From: Sphaeramia orbicularis
Lineage: Eukaryota > Chordata > Actinopteri > Kurtiformes > Apogonidae
DNA length: 64,000 nt
Direction of reading: 5' to 3'
NCBI RefSeq assembly: GCF_902148855.1
Contig: NC_043973.1
Span: forward strand, 54,866,594-54,930,593
Shown: piece by piece, positions 43,663 through 55,224 of the stretch
How the letters are laid out: every line of letters begins with the position of its first letter
Numbering within the stretch: the stretch's first letter is position 1
Position numbers and translations under genes: made by a program
Notes under the pieces: generated by a model
Told to the model about the DNA's origin: nothing
Databases searched by the model: none
The model's input: only the letters and a program-made list of their open reading frames with translations

Positions 43663-44108
43663 ATGCTGGACCTGGATTACTGGATGGTTTATCTCCATCT
43701 ACTGGTTGTTCTCACAGGTAAAGAACTACAGGATTCAGTTGAATTCCAATGTTTCACTTGATAATGTTTGTTTGTGATGAAACTCAGTCTAACACAGATG
43801 TTTGATCCTTCAGGTGTCGACAGTGAAGAACTGAGTCCAGTCGAGAATGAAGAGTCCAGTTTAGAAGGAAACTCTGTTACTCTCACATATAAATACTCTA
43901 AAACTTTGGCAATCAATGATTATTTCTTCTGGTATCGACAATATCCAGGAAAGCCACCAGAGCTCCTCATCTCACACTCATCCTCAGGATCAAAAGGAAT
44001 TGAAAATGTTTCTGGACTGAAGATTAATGTGGAGAAAAACCTCATCTCTATGAGCATCTCCTCTGCTGCAGTGTCAGACTCTGCTGTTTACTACTGTGCT
44101 CTGCAGCC
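43663..44108 (+). CDS. TCR alpha/delta-type V segment V6 (family II)
   Basis: Leader 43663-43717 (MLDLDYWMVYLHLLVVLTG, GTAAAG donor); V exon 43814-44108 after TCCTTCAG. GVDSEELSPVENEES, VTLTYKYSKTLAINDYFFWY, CDR2 SSSGSKGIE, ends YYCALQP. Besides Tyr at the first-Cys site it also has Ser instead of the family's N-terminal Cys, so only the second canonical Cys remains. Otherwise intact. Confidence 0.9.
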
Positions 44109-44146
44109 CACAGTGACAGGAAACAGCAAAACTCTGAACAAAAACC
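44109..44146 (+). other. 23-type RSS of V6
   Basis: Heptamer 44109-44115, nonamer 44138-44146, 22-bp spacer. Confidence 0.9.
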
Positions 44147-45070
44147 TCTGGAGCAAAGACAACACAGTACTACACAACATCCACTAGAGGGACTCACACA
44201 CTGATCCAACCATGACACACAGGTTCTGGGTTGTTCTGTGCAGATGTCAGTATCACTGTTGTCTCTCATGTGTCTGTAAAGGCTGCTCTGTCAAACAGTC
44301 GGCTTGGATTCACTGCAAACGACTCTTTACAAACTTCAACCCTCGATCCTTTCGACATGACCTGGTACATGTGAACTAGTCCAAGACCAGCCTGACCCCC
44401 CGCAGACCAGGAATGGAGTTTGTTGTGTGAGTCTTTGAATGTGTTTGTTAATGGGCGTGCCCCTGTCTACAGGTTTAGAATAAAGGGTGGTCATAGCTGC
44501 TTTAGCTGCAGCTGTGTCCATTCCGTCACGAGTTCCTGAACCTGTTGCATGCATTTTGTCGGAGTGGACTGACCACATCATTTCTGGAACAGTAGTACCC
44601 TACCGATGGTACAGATTCTAACATAGGCATCGTTTTTTCCATTTATTAAAAAAATGAGTATGGACGAGTCTTTTTTCATCATAGTATCAAATGGTATGCT
44701 GAGTATTGGTTCTGTTCTCCTGACATCCCTAATACATACCACAGGAGGCATGCCACCAGAGGCTGCTTTACAGTTCCTAAAGCCAGAACACAATCAATGC
44801 AAAGAACAGTTCTATGTAGAGCCATGGTGGAATGGAACTGGCTTCAAGAGCTGACAACTAAAGAAGAAAGAAAAAAAGAGAGCTTTAAAAGACCACTGAA
44901 GCAACGTCAAATAGACCAACGCCTGTAAACAATTTTGTACATGTAGACATACACTTAGGATACGATCAAACACACACATACAATTATGTGTGTTTATTTT
45001 GAATTATTACTGTTTTTTTTTTCTTTGTTTTTTTTTTTTTTTTTTTTTTAAATCTTGTAGTATTATTATT
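44147..45070 (+). repeat. V6 3' flank (type b) and unclassified repeat
   Basis: 44190-44500 matches the flank after V12 and the window start. 44580-44960 holds a frame (SLIHTTGGMPPEAALQFLKP) that may be a transposon remnant, followed by a T-rich run at 45010-45050. No gene. Confidence 0.5.
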
Positions 45071-45074
45071 AATA

Positions 45075-45375
45075 TTATTTCTGCTAGTGTTATTAGAGAA
45101 CTGATCCTAGAGGAAGTAAAGGGAGAAGAGAAGAGGGCTGAGGATGGAGCCTTGAGGCACTCCACATGTGAGAGGAGCAGCATCAGACTCAAAAGGTCAA
45201 ACATGGACACAAAAACTTCTGTCTGTTCAAGAGGATCTGAACCAGCCAAAAGCCACACCCTGAATGCCCACCCAGTTCTCAAGGTGAGACCGGAGAACCT
45301 GATGGTCCACTGTATCCAAGACAGCCGTCAGGTCCAACAGAACCAGAACCACACAGTGACCACAGTCTGAGGATA
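45075..45375 (-). mobile_element. LINE RT fragment (CR1-type)
   Basis: Minus strand reads CGHCVVLVLLDLTAVLDTVDH and, further on, VECLKAPSSALFSSP in place of GVPQGSILSPLLF. Related to 38725-39640; decayed. Confidence 0.6.
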
Positions 45376-45688
45376 AAACAAAGTCATTGAGAACCCTCAA
45401 CAATACCGACTCAGTACTATGAGGGTTTGAAAGGATGACTGGAACACCTCCAACATTCTGTACTCATCGAAGAATGAGGTAAACTGACAGGAAATCATTT
45501 TCTACAGAATATGAGAAATGAAAGAGAACGAACCAACAGAGTTTGGTTGAAGAGCCTGTTGATTGGTCGTTGCCTCTTGGTGAATAATTGAGGGAGGAGC
45601 TAATCTGATCCTGAACTCCACAAGACACAACAACTGATCTATTCAACACAGTTCAATCTACAAACCAGGAACATTCCCTTTATTCAAC

Positions 45689-46131
45689 ATGCTGGACCTG
45701 GATTACTGGATGGTTTATCTCCATCTACTGGTTGTTCTCACAGGTAAAGAACAACAAGATTAAATTGAATTCCAATGTTTCACTTGATAATGTTTGTTTG
45801 AGATGAAACTCAGTCTAAGACAGACGTTTGTCCATTCAGGTGTCAACTGTGAAGATCTGAGTCCAGTCAAGAATGAAGAGTCCAGTTTAGAAGGAAACTC
45901 TGTTACTCTCACATATAAATACTCTAAAATGGTGTCAGGTGATTATTTCTTCTGGTATCGACAATATCCAGGAAAACCACCAGAGCTCCTCATCTCACAC
46001 TCATCCTCAGGATCAAAAGGAATTGAAAATGTTTCTGGACTGAAGATTAATGTGGAGAAAAACCTCATCTCTATGAGCATCTCCTCTGCTGCAGTGTCAG
46101 ACTCTGCTGTTTACTACTGTGCTGTGAAGCC
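45689..46131 (+). CDS. TCR alpha/delta-type V segment V7 (family II)
   Basis: Leader 45689-45743; V exon 45840-46131 after CCATTCAG. GVNCEDLSPVKNEES, VTLTYKYSKMVSGDYFFWY (CDR1 one codon shorter than V6), CDR2 SSSGSKGIE, ends YYCAVKP because the coding end is GTGAAGCC rather than GTGAGGCC. Intact; Tyr at the first-Cys site. Confidence 0.9.
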
Positions 46132-46169
46132 CACAGTGACAAGAAACAGCAAAACTCTGAACAAAAACC
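46132..46169 (+). other. 23-type RSS of V7
   Basis: Heptamer 46132-46138, nonamer 46161-46169; one spacer base differs from the common form (ACAAG for ACAGG). Confidence 0.9.
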
Positions 46170-47044
46170 TCTGGAGCAAAGACAACACAGTACTACACAA
46201 CATCCACTAGTGGGACTCACACACTGTTCACCTTCAGAGGAAAACACAACAAATGCTGTCCCAGTTTAGAAGAATCCACCCAGTGAGTCTGCTCTCCACA
46301 ACAGAACACAGTATGACCAAAGTACCACCTTCACCTTTCCTGTCCACATAGACTTTGATTGTCCTCATTGAACCATCCTACTCCATTAGTGGTGCTGAGC
46401 TACTGACCAACTCCAGACACAAACAGTACCTTGGTCCAGACCATTGAAAGGACAAATAACTATGAATATGACAACAGAGGAAACCAGTGTCAACCAGAGG
46501 AAAACAGGAAAACTGTCCTTGGTCTGTCCCCCCAACCTGTCCTTGGTCTTGGGAGTCAGTGTGAGTTAGTGGGAGGGTTTATGGGTTTTATTTCGGGGCA
46601 GAAGGTCAGGTGTGGACGTTGTCTTTGTTCTGACAGTTCTGTCCTGGTGGTGGGAGATGGGAATGAGGAGGACAGTTATGGATATGGGTCCAAGTGTCCA
46701 AAGAGGACGAACAAAAGGGGAGCTCAGAGATCTCCACAGGTGGTGGACACTTAGCTCTGAATGATGTGCAGGTGTGGAAGTCCAGGAAACCAAGTATGTG
46801 AGATGTGTCCTCCACAGACTCCAGGAAACAGAGCATTCTGTCCTGGACATGAATCCAGCCAGGCTTCCACCACTGACATCAACACATTTACATTCTGTTT
46901 TCACATTAGATTTCCTTCTGGATTTAACTCAGACTCCTCGTCTGTCCTCCTCAGTGTGCTTTGTTACTTTTGCTCCTCCCCCTTCTTGGCTCCGCTCCTC
47001 AGTCTTATTCCAATCCAAATCAACTGCATCATCTTTCAATTTTC
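46170..47044. other. V7 3' flank (type a) then anonymous sequence
   Basis: 46170-46540 matches the flanks of V1 and V13. 46550-47040 contains no recognised gene. Confidence 0.45.
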
Positions 47045-48930
47045 AAGTCAAGTCAATTTTATAAATAAAGCAAAGTTAAAAACAACAGATGTTTTCCAAA
47101 GTGCTGTAAAGATTCAAAGCAGGAATAGAAATAAAACACAGACACTAAAATCTACACAGGAAAAATAAAATAAAGTAAAATAAAATAAACAAAATACCAA
47201 AAAGTCAATTCTCAATCCGGTTTAAAAGCCAAACAATAAAAATGGGTTTTTAGATGAGTTTAAAAGTATCAACTGTAGGTGAGGTCCTGATATGGAGAGG
47301 TAGGCTGTTCAATCATTTAGGAGCAGTTCCAGAAAAGCCCACCCCCACCCCCCGTTCTTCAGTCTGGACCTTGGAAAAACCAGGAGAGACTGGTCAGCTG
47401 ACCTCAGTCATCAAGAAGGTGTGTGACCAATTAAAAGATCAGAAAGATAAGAAGGCGCCAACCCATGGAATGACTTCAAAACAAACAGTCAAATCTGAAA
47501 ATCAATTCTAAAACGAACTGGGAGCCAGTGTAGAGGCTAAAACAGGTGTCATACACTCTGGCTTAAGTGTGCCAGTAAAGAGGAAGGAAGCAGCATTTTG
47601 GACCAACTGAAGGTGAGACAGCAGAGACTGAGAGACACCTGAGTACAGGTCTAGACCAGACCAGACCAAAGCATGGATCACCTTCTCAAAGTCTTTGAGG
47701 GAGACTCAAGTCTCGACTTTAGTACGGATTCTGAGCTGAAAGAAACTAGCTCTAAAACCTGCATTTATTTGATTGTTAGATGTGAAGGTGCTGTCAAAAA
47801 TCACCCAGCAGGTTTGTTGTAGGGGCCCCGGGGGCCCAGGTCAATACTAGGGGTGGCTTGAGGTCAAGGGGGTCCAAACATTACATTTTCAGTTTTCTTT
47901 TCATTCCAGTTCAGAAAACTATGTGCCATCCAACTCTGAACATCCTCTAGACCACAGGTGTCAAACATGCGGCCCGGGGGCCAAATCCGGCCCGCCAAAG
48001 GGTCTGATCCGGTCCGCAGGATGAATTTGTGAAATGCAAAAATTACACTGAAGAAATTAACAATAAATGGTGTCAAAACCATTTTAATTCAGGTTCCACA
48101 TACAGACACATACAGTCCAATTGGATTTCAAATGGGTCAGAATCAGTAAAATATTATCATAAGAACCTATAAATAATGACAACAACAAATTTTCTCTTTG
48201 TTTTTTTGGTGAAAAAAAGGAAAATTACACGAAAATGTTTACATTACCAAACTATATTTTTACAAAAAATGTGAACAACCTGAACAAATATGAACAGATG
48301 GAAATGTCTTGAGAAAAGTAAATGCAATTTTACCAACATTCCGCCTGTTACTAAAAGTTTTGTGCGATTGTAATGCACATGTGTAAATGATAAACTGATA
48401 AACCAAGAAAAAATATTGTTAAAATTGCACTTGCTTTTGTTAAGACAATTCAAGTTGTTCATGTTATTCAGATTTTTAAGGAAACTTTGTAGATGTAATC
48501 CTGATCATAATATAATTTTAATTCTTTCACTGTTTTTATTTGACTGGTCCTGCCCACTGCAGATCAAATTGGGCTGAATGTGGAACTGAACTAAAATGAG
48601 TTCAACACCACAGCTGTACATGTTCCAGAAAACACCTCAGACGGGTAGTCAAGTTACGTTTTAAAAGCAGATAGATTTGTGTATCATCCATGTAACAATG
48701 GAAACAGATACCGTATTTTTAAAGACAGGATCTAACAGGAGCATGTACAGTAAAAAAAAAAAGGATTGGGCCCAAAATGGACCCCTGAGGGACCCCACAG
48801 GTGAGGGGAGTAGAAGGGGAGGAAAACTCCCCCACCTGAACACAGAAACTTCTCTGTCCTAGATCAGACCGACACCATCTAGAGCCGAACCATTTGTGTA
48901 GCTAACAAAGTGTTGTTCATTGGTTCCTTC
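47045..48930 (-). mobile_element. LINE remnant (CR1-type) split by a hAT element
   Basis: Minus-strand traces: LTCGVPQGSILGPILFFLY near 48780, then after the hAT (47955-48613) ALVWSGLDLYSG and LVQNAASFLFTGT...MTPVLAS near 47520-47680, and a 3' UTR ending near 47050 with TTTATAAATAAAGC. Old copy. Confidence 0.65.
47955..48613. mobile_element. Non-autonomous hAT element (relative of 20767-21393)
   Basis: Starts CAGGTGTCAAACATGCGGCC, ends AAAATGAGTTCAACACCACAG, in inverse orientation to the copy at 20767. Target duplication decayed. Confidence 0.7.
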
Positions 48931-49327
48931 ATTGTTCCCTCCTTTCCTCACTGGTCCACCTCATCCACTTCCTGTGCTCTCTATCATCACATGTACAGTG
49001 GGAGAATGACCACTGGGTGTGTTTTCTGGACTCAGATACAGAAGTGCAGCAGATTGAACACAGAGCAATGAACACAAGTGGACCTGGAACAAACACATAC
49101 ATCAGCTGGGATCAACTGGTCACCTGTCCAGATGAACACACCTTCACCTGAGGTCTGGACCACTAATTACCTTGAATGTCACTTTACTGCACTTGTCCAA
49201 TCATGACTCTGGTGGGTGGGGAAAATACCGGAGGGGAGGAGTCAATGTGAAAACTTGAGAAGAAACAAAAAGAGAATTGAGAAGATGTGAATGTTCTTGG
49301 TCTGTCTCCTTCCCTCTCACTGCAGAC

Positions 49328-49768
49328 ATGAAACACTGGCTGAGAAACATCCTGATTCTGACTCTCTGGATAGGTAACTCGAGAAACCTACTGACTGTTC
49401 AACTGGAATCAATCATCTGTATTGATTCATCTCTTCCTCTGCATGTTCTGTTCTTCCCCAGAGTGTAAAGGAGAAGACAAAGTGACCCAGCCAACAGGAG
49501 ATGTCACTGCTGTTCAAGGACTCACACTGACTCTACAATGTGCATTTGAGAAAAGTCTTTCCACCACTTACACTCTGTTCTGGTACAAACAAAAAACAAA
49601 TGACATTCCCAAGTATATTTTACTACGTGACACGATCGGAACCAAACATAATGATCCCGAGTTCCAGGACGACAGGTTTGACGCCAACATCAACCAGACC
49701 TCATTTCCTCTGAAGATCCAGAAGCTTCATGTGTCAGACTCTGCTGTGTACTACTGTGCTGTGAGGCC
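49328..49768 (+). CDS. TCR alpha/delta-type V segment V8 (family I)
   Basis: Leader 49328-49373; V exon 49462-49768 after [43 protein letters not shown], then KQKTNDIPKYILL and CDR2 area RDTIGTKHN; ends YYCAVRP. It is the most diverged family I member in CDR1, FR2 and CDR2. Intact. Confidence 0.92.
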
Positions 49769-49806
49769 CACAGTGACAGGAAACAGCAAAACTCTGAACA
49801 AAAACC
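49769..49806 (+). other. 23-type RSS of V8
   Basis: Heptamer 49769-49775, nonamer 49798-49806, 22-bp spacer. Confidence 0.9.
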
Positions 49807-49997
49807 TCTGGAGCAAAGACAACACAGTACTACACAACATCCACTAGGGGGCGACATCATCAGGTCGGTGCTGTGTGACTTGTGCACTGTGTTCAACCAT
49901 TCAGTCAATAATAACTGCTGCTGTGCAGAGAACAGTTCTCACACTGAATGTTGAACATCAGCCACTTTGTCCTGTTGATTTCAACCTTGTCGTACAG

Positions 49998-50446
49998 ATG
50001 GAACATTGGCTGTGGATTCTTCTCACTGCTCTGGGCTTTGGTAACACAACATCTGGACATGGTTTTAGACAGTATTGAAAAGCTGAAATTTGTCAAAATT
50101 ATTTCACTTTCAAATGTTCTTCATCTCCTCCTTTTAGGTTCAATACCTGTGAACAGTATCCGACCACGGGAAGTTGAAGTCAGTGAAACAGAAGGAAAAT
50201 CTGTTACATTGACCTGCGACACTGAGAACTCAGACTCCGACATTTACCTTTACTGGTACAGGCAGCATTCTGACCTTCAGCCTGCTCACTTTATCCTCTG
50301 GAAAAAAGCACAGAATTCCCCAACTCAGTATATCGGTGATTTATATCGTGGCCGATTTACATCTGAAACACCAGGCCAGACCACACAGCTGACCATCAAA
50401 GACCTAACCCTGGCAGACACAGCTCTGTACTACTGTGCTCTAGAAA
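49998..50446 (+). CDS. TCR alpha/delta-type V segment V9 (singleton, divergent)
   Basis: Leader 49998-50040 (MEHWLWILLTALGFG, GTAACA donor); V exon 50138-50446 after CTCCTTTTAG. GSIPVNSIRPREVEVSETEG, Cys in VTLTCDTEN, LYWYRQHSDLQPAHFIL, IGDLYRGRFTS, LADTALYYCALE. All canonical residues present. It starts only about 190 bp after the V8 RSS and ends in its own coding and RSS sequence, not the cassette shared by the other 13. It may be a member of an older V subgroup. Confidence 0.92.
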
Positions 50447-50485
50447 CACAGTGATCCAAAGTGGAGAAGAGGCTGTACAAAAACC
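50447..50485 (+). other. 23-type RSS of V9
   Basis: Heptamer CACAGTG 50447-50453, spacer exactly 23 bp and unlike the others, nonamer ACAAAAACC 50477-50485. Confidence 0.92.
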
Positions 50486-50579
50486 TGAACACACAGATCT
50501 GACTACTCTGCACAGAGGAGGGAAGTGGGATTGAACCCACAGATGAAAGCTGCAGATAGGACACCACAGCCTGAGGTGT

Positions 50580-51540
50580 CACAGCCGTCTGTGGAAGGGA
50601 CTGATGCTGGTGCACTGTTCAAAGAACCAGACTGGATTCAACTCACATCCATTCTTCAGTTCAACTGGACAAATATTTCTGTTAATCCAAGATAAGACAG
50701 ACATCCAACCTGAAGCCACAGCTGAAGAAACATGAAACCACAACCTGAAACACATTTTAGCAGCGTCTGCACCATTTCCACACAACTCAGATAACGCACC
50801 AGGAAGGACCACCATATTAGTCCTGGTCCAGGTCTGTGCACTGGCTTCCTGTGGCATAGAAAATACACTTTAAAACAGCTCTGCTGGTGTACAAGTCTGT
50901 CCATGGTCTAGAACCAAAGTCCATCTGGGACATGTTGGTCCCGTATGAACCATCTGGGACCTGAGAACCTCAGGGACTGGTCTTCTGCTGGAGTCCAGAG
51001 TCAGGACTAAACAGGGTGAAGCTGCATTTCAGTTCCATGCGTTAAACTGTGAAACAGTGAGACAGACTGTGACCTCTGACCTTAGAACAACTGAAAGGGT
51101 TCTGTCTGACCTCTGACCTTTTACTCTATTTTAATGGATTATTATTTATGTTTAATTGATTCTGTTTTAATTGTAATTGTGTGTTATTAATTTGTCTTTG
51201 TTCCATTTTTGTAAAACACTGTGAACTGCCCTGTGTATGAACTGGACCATAGAAATGAATGTGCTTTGCATTCACCTCCTGTCTCTGGTAGGACTGAGTG
51301 TGTCAGCCTGGGTAATGTCAAGTCCTCAACAGCCCTGGTCACCTGTGGTGTCTCTCAGGGGTCTGTCCTGGTTCACCTCCTTTTCATCCTATACATGCTG
51401 CCACTCAGCCGTGTAATCAGCCGTCATGGCGTCTGCTTTCATTGTTACTCTTATGACACACAACTGAACCTAAGAGCTCACCTCAACCCCTCCTCTACCT
51501 CACCATCATCATCATTATCATCACCCCCTCCTCCACTCAC
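50580..51540 (+). mobile_element. Two LINE RT fragments
   Basis: 50860-51245: VYKSVHGLEPKSIWDMLVPY then KLHFSSMR..., the C-terminal end and 3' UTR of a fish LINE. 51290-51480: [20 protein letters not shown] and [12 protein letters not shown], the RT YxDD-preceding block of another. A Ser/CAT-rich run follows (51490-51550). Both decayed. The second also precedes V13 (58815-58905). Confidence 0.6.
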
Positions 51541-51667
51541 CACCCTCACTACCACTTGGTGAATAATTGAGGGAGGAGCTGATCTGATCCTGAACTACAC
51601 AAGACACAACAACTGATCTATTCAACACAGTTCAATCCACAAACCAGGAACATTCCCTTTATTCAAC

Positions 51668-52110
51668 ATGCTGGACCTGGATTACTGGATGGTTTATCTC
51701 CATCTACTGGTTGTTCTCACAGGTAAAGAACTGCAGGATTCAGTTGAATTCCAATGTTTCACTTGATAATGTTTGTTTGTGATGAAACTCAGTCCAACAC
51801 AGATGTTCGTTCCTTCAGGTGTCGACTGTGAAGATCTGAGTCCAGTCAAGAATGAAGAGTCCAGTTTAGAAGGAAACTCTGTTACTCTCACATATAAATA
51901 CCCCAAAATGGCATCAAATGATTATTTCTTCTGGTATCGACAATATCCAGGAAAACCACCAGAGCTCCTCATCTCACACTCATCCTCAGGATCAACAGGA
52001 ATTGAAAACGTTTCTGGACTCAAGATTAATGTGGAGAAAAACCTCATCTCGATGAGCATCTCCTCTGCTGCAGTGTCAGACTCTGCTGTGTACTACTGTG
52101 CTGTGAGGCC
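51668..52110 (+). CDS. TCR alpha/delta-type V segment V10 (family II)
   Basis: Leader 51668-51722; V exon 51819-52110 after TCCTTCAG. GVDCEDLSPVKNEES, VTLTYKYPKMASNDYFFWY, CDR2 SSSGSTGIE, ends YYCAVRP. Intact, Tyr at the first-Cys site. Nearly identical to V13 upstream and through the exon, so the two are recent duplicates. Confidence 0.9.
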
Positions 52111-52148
52111 CACAGTGACAGGAAACAGCAAAACTCTGAACAAAAACC
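52111..52148 (+). other. 23-type RSS of V10
   Basis: Heptamer 52111-52117, nonamer 52140-52148, 22-bp spacer. Confidence 0.9.
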
Positions 52149-52259
52149 TCTGGAGCAAAGACAACACAGTACTACACAACATCCACTAGAGGGACTCACA
52201 CACTGTTCACCTTCAGAGGAAAACACAACAAATGCTGTCCCAGTTTAGTAGAATCCACC

Positions 52260-53040
52260 CAGTGAGTCTGTTCTCTCCTCTGTTTCCTCCTTACAGCTGA
52301 AGTTTGTTCACAGACTAATGTCAGTCTTTTCCTGTTCAACATTCCAGATTCCAGAATGTTTATTGTCATTATGTGCACATAACTAAATGTTTCTTAGAGG
52401 TAGTTCTCGGCTAGATCCAAATAACAAGAGAAAATTTCATATAAAAACACTCAGGAACATGAACATCAATATGACAGACACTAAAGCATTAGTGTATCCA
52501 GACTGTGCACAATAGGGTGGTCCTTATTTTTAAGGGTTGGTTTTTAAGTCTCTGACGCCTTTAAATAAATTCCGATCAGGAGAAAATGTGTTTGAAAATG
52601 TTTGGTGGGATTATCCAAAATTTTACAGGTAGCTCAAACGGGTTGAAATTGAAGGAGTTGATAGTTTTTTAGTTTTAAATCAGTGACAGGTTCATGGTCG
52701 TGTTTTTGGGACTGGATCTCAGAAACAGTGGAATATTTGACCTGTAAAGCAGCGTCAAGTGCATTGGAACCCATGTCAGATATCTGCCCTGATCTGGATC
52801 TCATACAATAGAATTTTGAAAGAACCACTGTCCCACGTCCCCAAAGTTGAAGTGCAGTTGACCTGAATATCTTCTACTGTGTACGATCTAGGCTCTACCA
52901 AAGGTCTGAAATCACTAGATTGGACCAAACTGCACTGACAGAGTATTTCAGTGCTGTAGTTCACACCATCTATCTGTGTGTTTCACTCAAACATGTCGTC
53001 AACATCATGGAAGTCTTACTTGTCACCTGTTGAAAACATT
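52260..53040. other. Anonymous spacer after V10
   Basis: After the V flank ends near 52275 the sequence is AT-rich with a LINE-tail-like TTTATTGTCATTATGTGCAC at 52358. No gene recognised. Confidence 0.35.
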
Positions 53041-53850
53041 ACTATTTGGATTAGATTTATGGAGCGCTTTTCTATGAACACATACAATGGATCCATTATT
53101 CATTCACTGTCACGGTGGTAAACCACATGTGCACCAACAGCCCCTCCCACCACCACCAAACACTCATACTCCAGTGGGCGTGACACTGGCGGTACGGTGG
53201 GTGGAGTGTCTTGAACTGGGTGTTAGGATTATTGGTGTTCCTTATTCGGAAGCTCCAAAGACAAGTTCTGGATGCACTTGGTCTCAGTTGAACTATTTAT
53301 TCTCATCATATGTGAAATATCAAAGCCAGAGCTGGTCTGTCTGGACAAGAACTCCAACAGGAACTCCAGTCACAGAGCCACAAATTCCAGGTTTGGTTGA
53401 AATTATTTTCTTGAGTGACTCCACCCCGAACAAATGGGTTGGACTTCGCAACGTCATGTGACTCCATCTTCTGATTGGTCCTCACCTGTTGATGTAACTT
53501 GCCAACTGTCAGTTCACGCCTTGTTGCTGGGATATGCTACGCAAACTGTCATGACTTTGGTTTTAGACGTGGATCTATTGGAATGGAAGGTCTGAGCTTC
53601 TGTAGACACAACATGTTCTGTAGTGAGCAGAACTGAGCCTGGATCTGACCAGTACTGAAGTCCATGAGTTCACTGGGAGACCAGCTTCACCAATAGAGGA
53701 ACACATGAGGTTACTGGGGCATTTTAGACTAGTTCACAGCAACACTGGAATTCTGATAGAATGATTCTGAATGGGACAGAGCCGGATTGGAACAAGTCCT
53801 TCAGTTATTGGACAACCCATTCGACCTCCTGAGCCCCGCCCACCCCAGAT
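53041..53850 (-). mobile_element. tRNA-derived SINE split by an insertion
   Basis: 53045-53215 matches the tail half of the SINE at 27734-28085, and 53785-53845 matches its tRNA-like head (GGTTATTGGACAACCC-like, CTGAGC). The sequence between is an insertion. Same minus orientation. Confidence 0.6.
53221..53551 (-). mobile_element. Possible solo LTR fossil
   Basis: A 331-bp block within the SINE that starts TG and ends CA, with an AATAAA-containing stretch on the minus strand. No clear target duplication and no coding part. Family unknown; moderately old. Confidence 0.25.
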
Positions 53851-54154
53851 GGTCCACTTGTTCTCAGATCTGTCCATCAGAAGTCACTTGCTGATTCTGT
53901 TGCTCTGACATTTATGGCATTTGGGTTTCTGTTGGTTTCTGTAAATTGGCTCCACAGTCTGGTTTTGACCGGCTCCATGCATAAAGTGTCATGAGATAAC
54001 TTCTGTTATGATTTGGTGTTATATAAATAAAATCTGATTAACTGACTGATTGAACATGTGCATTGTCTTTGAAAACAAACTATGACAACTGAAGCAGTCT
54101 GAGGTTCTATGATCTGATCAGATCACTAAGTAGAGCTTTAGTTCACATTCACAT

Positions 54155-54720
54155 CAAGGTTATTATAGTTAATGAAAACTAACGAAATGACGAAAACTAG
54201 AATTGAAAAACCATTTTCGTAAAGTGAAATAAATAAAAACTATAATTAAAAGAAAAAAAACCATAACTAACTGAAACTGTATTGTGTACTTATAAAACTA
54301 ACTATAACAGATAAAAATTATGGATAAAATTCCCTTCATTTTCATCTTTGTCAATATCGTATTGTAACGAAAGCGATTTATTTCGCTCTAGCAATTCTCT
54401 CTGCTGTAACCATACGACACTTAATGGTCCATCACTTGTGGTTTCCAGTCGTCTTCTGGTCCCCACCCTACCTGGAAACATGGAGACTAAAGTTGGGAGA
54501 AAGCAGCAGAGTCCTGTCTGGGATTTATTTGAATACGACGGAGAAGAAGAAAAAAGATACGACAAAACTAAAATTAATACTAAGCATTTAGAAAAAAAGA
54601 ACAACTAATAAAAACGAGTAAACCTGCTCTAAAAACGAATTAAAACTAACTGAATTAGAGAAAAAAAAGTCTAAACTAAAACTAAACTATAATGAAAAAT
54701 CATAAACTATTAGAACCTTG
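54155..54720. mobile_element. Non-autonomous hAT element (relative of 13720-14303)
   Basis: Same ends (CAAGGTTATTATAGTT and, inverted, CAAGGTTCTAATAGTTT) and the same BED-like frame (GRKQQSPVWDLFEYDGEEEK). Flanking 8-mers ATTCACAT and GTTCACGT agree at 6 of 8. Confidence 0.8.
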
Positions 54721-55124
54721 GTTCACGTCAGGATCATGTCATATTATCGATTCATCATTGTTTCTTCACAAACAGTCAAATCATCTGTGATTTTCATTTT
54801 TTGTGTCAAAAGAAGTGAGAGTTTTAGAATTATCGATTTGTCGTACTTGTAAAACTTTATGAGGAAGAATAAAAGCAGATGGGTTCAAATTGAACATTCG
54901 AATGGTTGAAGCCCAAAATTCAGTCCATGAGAAAAAACTGAACATTACTTAAAATGTATGAAAGTTGGTCTGTCTGCATCTAATGTAAAAGGATGATGGT
55001 CAGTCTGAAACACAGATTTACAGGACAGTGAACGCACCATCACTATCATGTTACAGAGCGGAAGGAGAAGGAAGTAAGTCAGAAAAAAAAACACAACTAC
55101 GAGGAGGCAGAGACACTGAGGAGG
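54721..55124. other. Spacer before V11
   Basis: Anonymous to about 54995, then the unit shared with the regions before V3 and V5 (CAGTCTGAAACACAGATTTACAGG...). No gene. Confidence 0.45.
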
Positions 55125-55224
55125 AGGAGGAGGAGCTGATCTGATCCTGAACTACACAAGGCACAACAACTGATCTATTCAACACAGTTCAATCTACAAA
55201 CCAGGAACATTCCCTTTATTCAAC

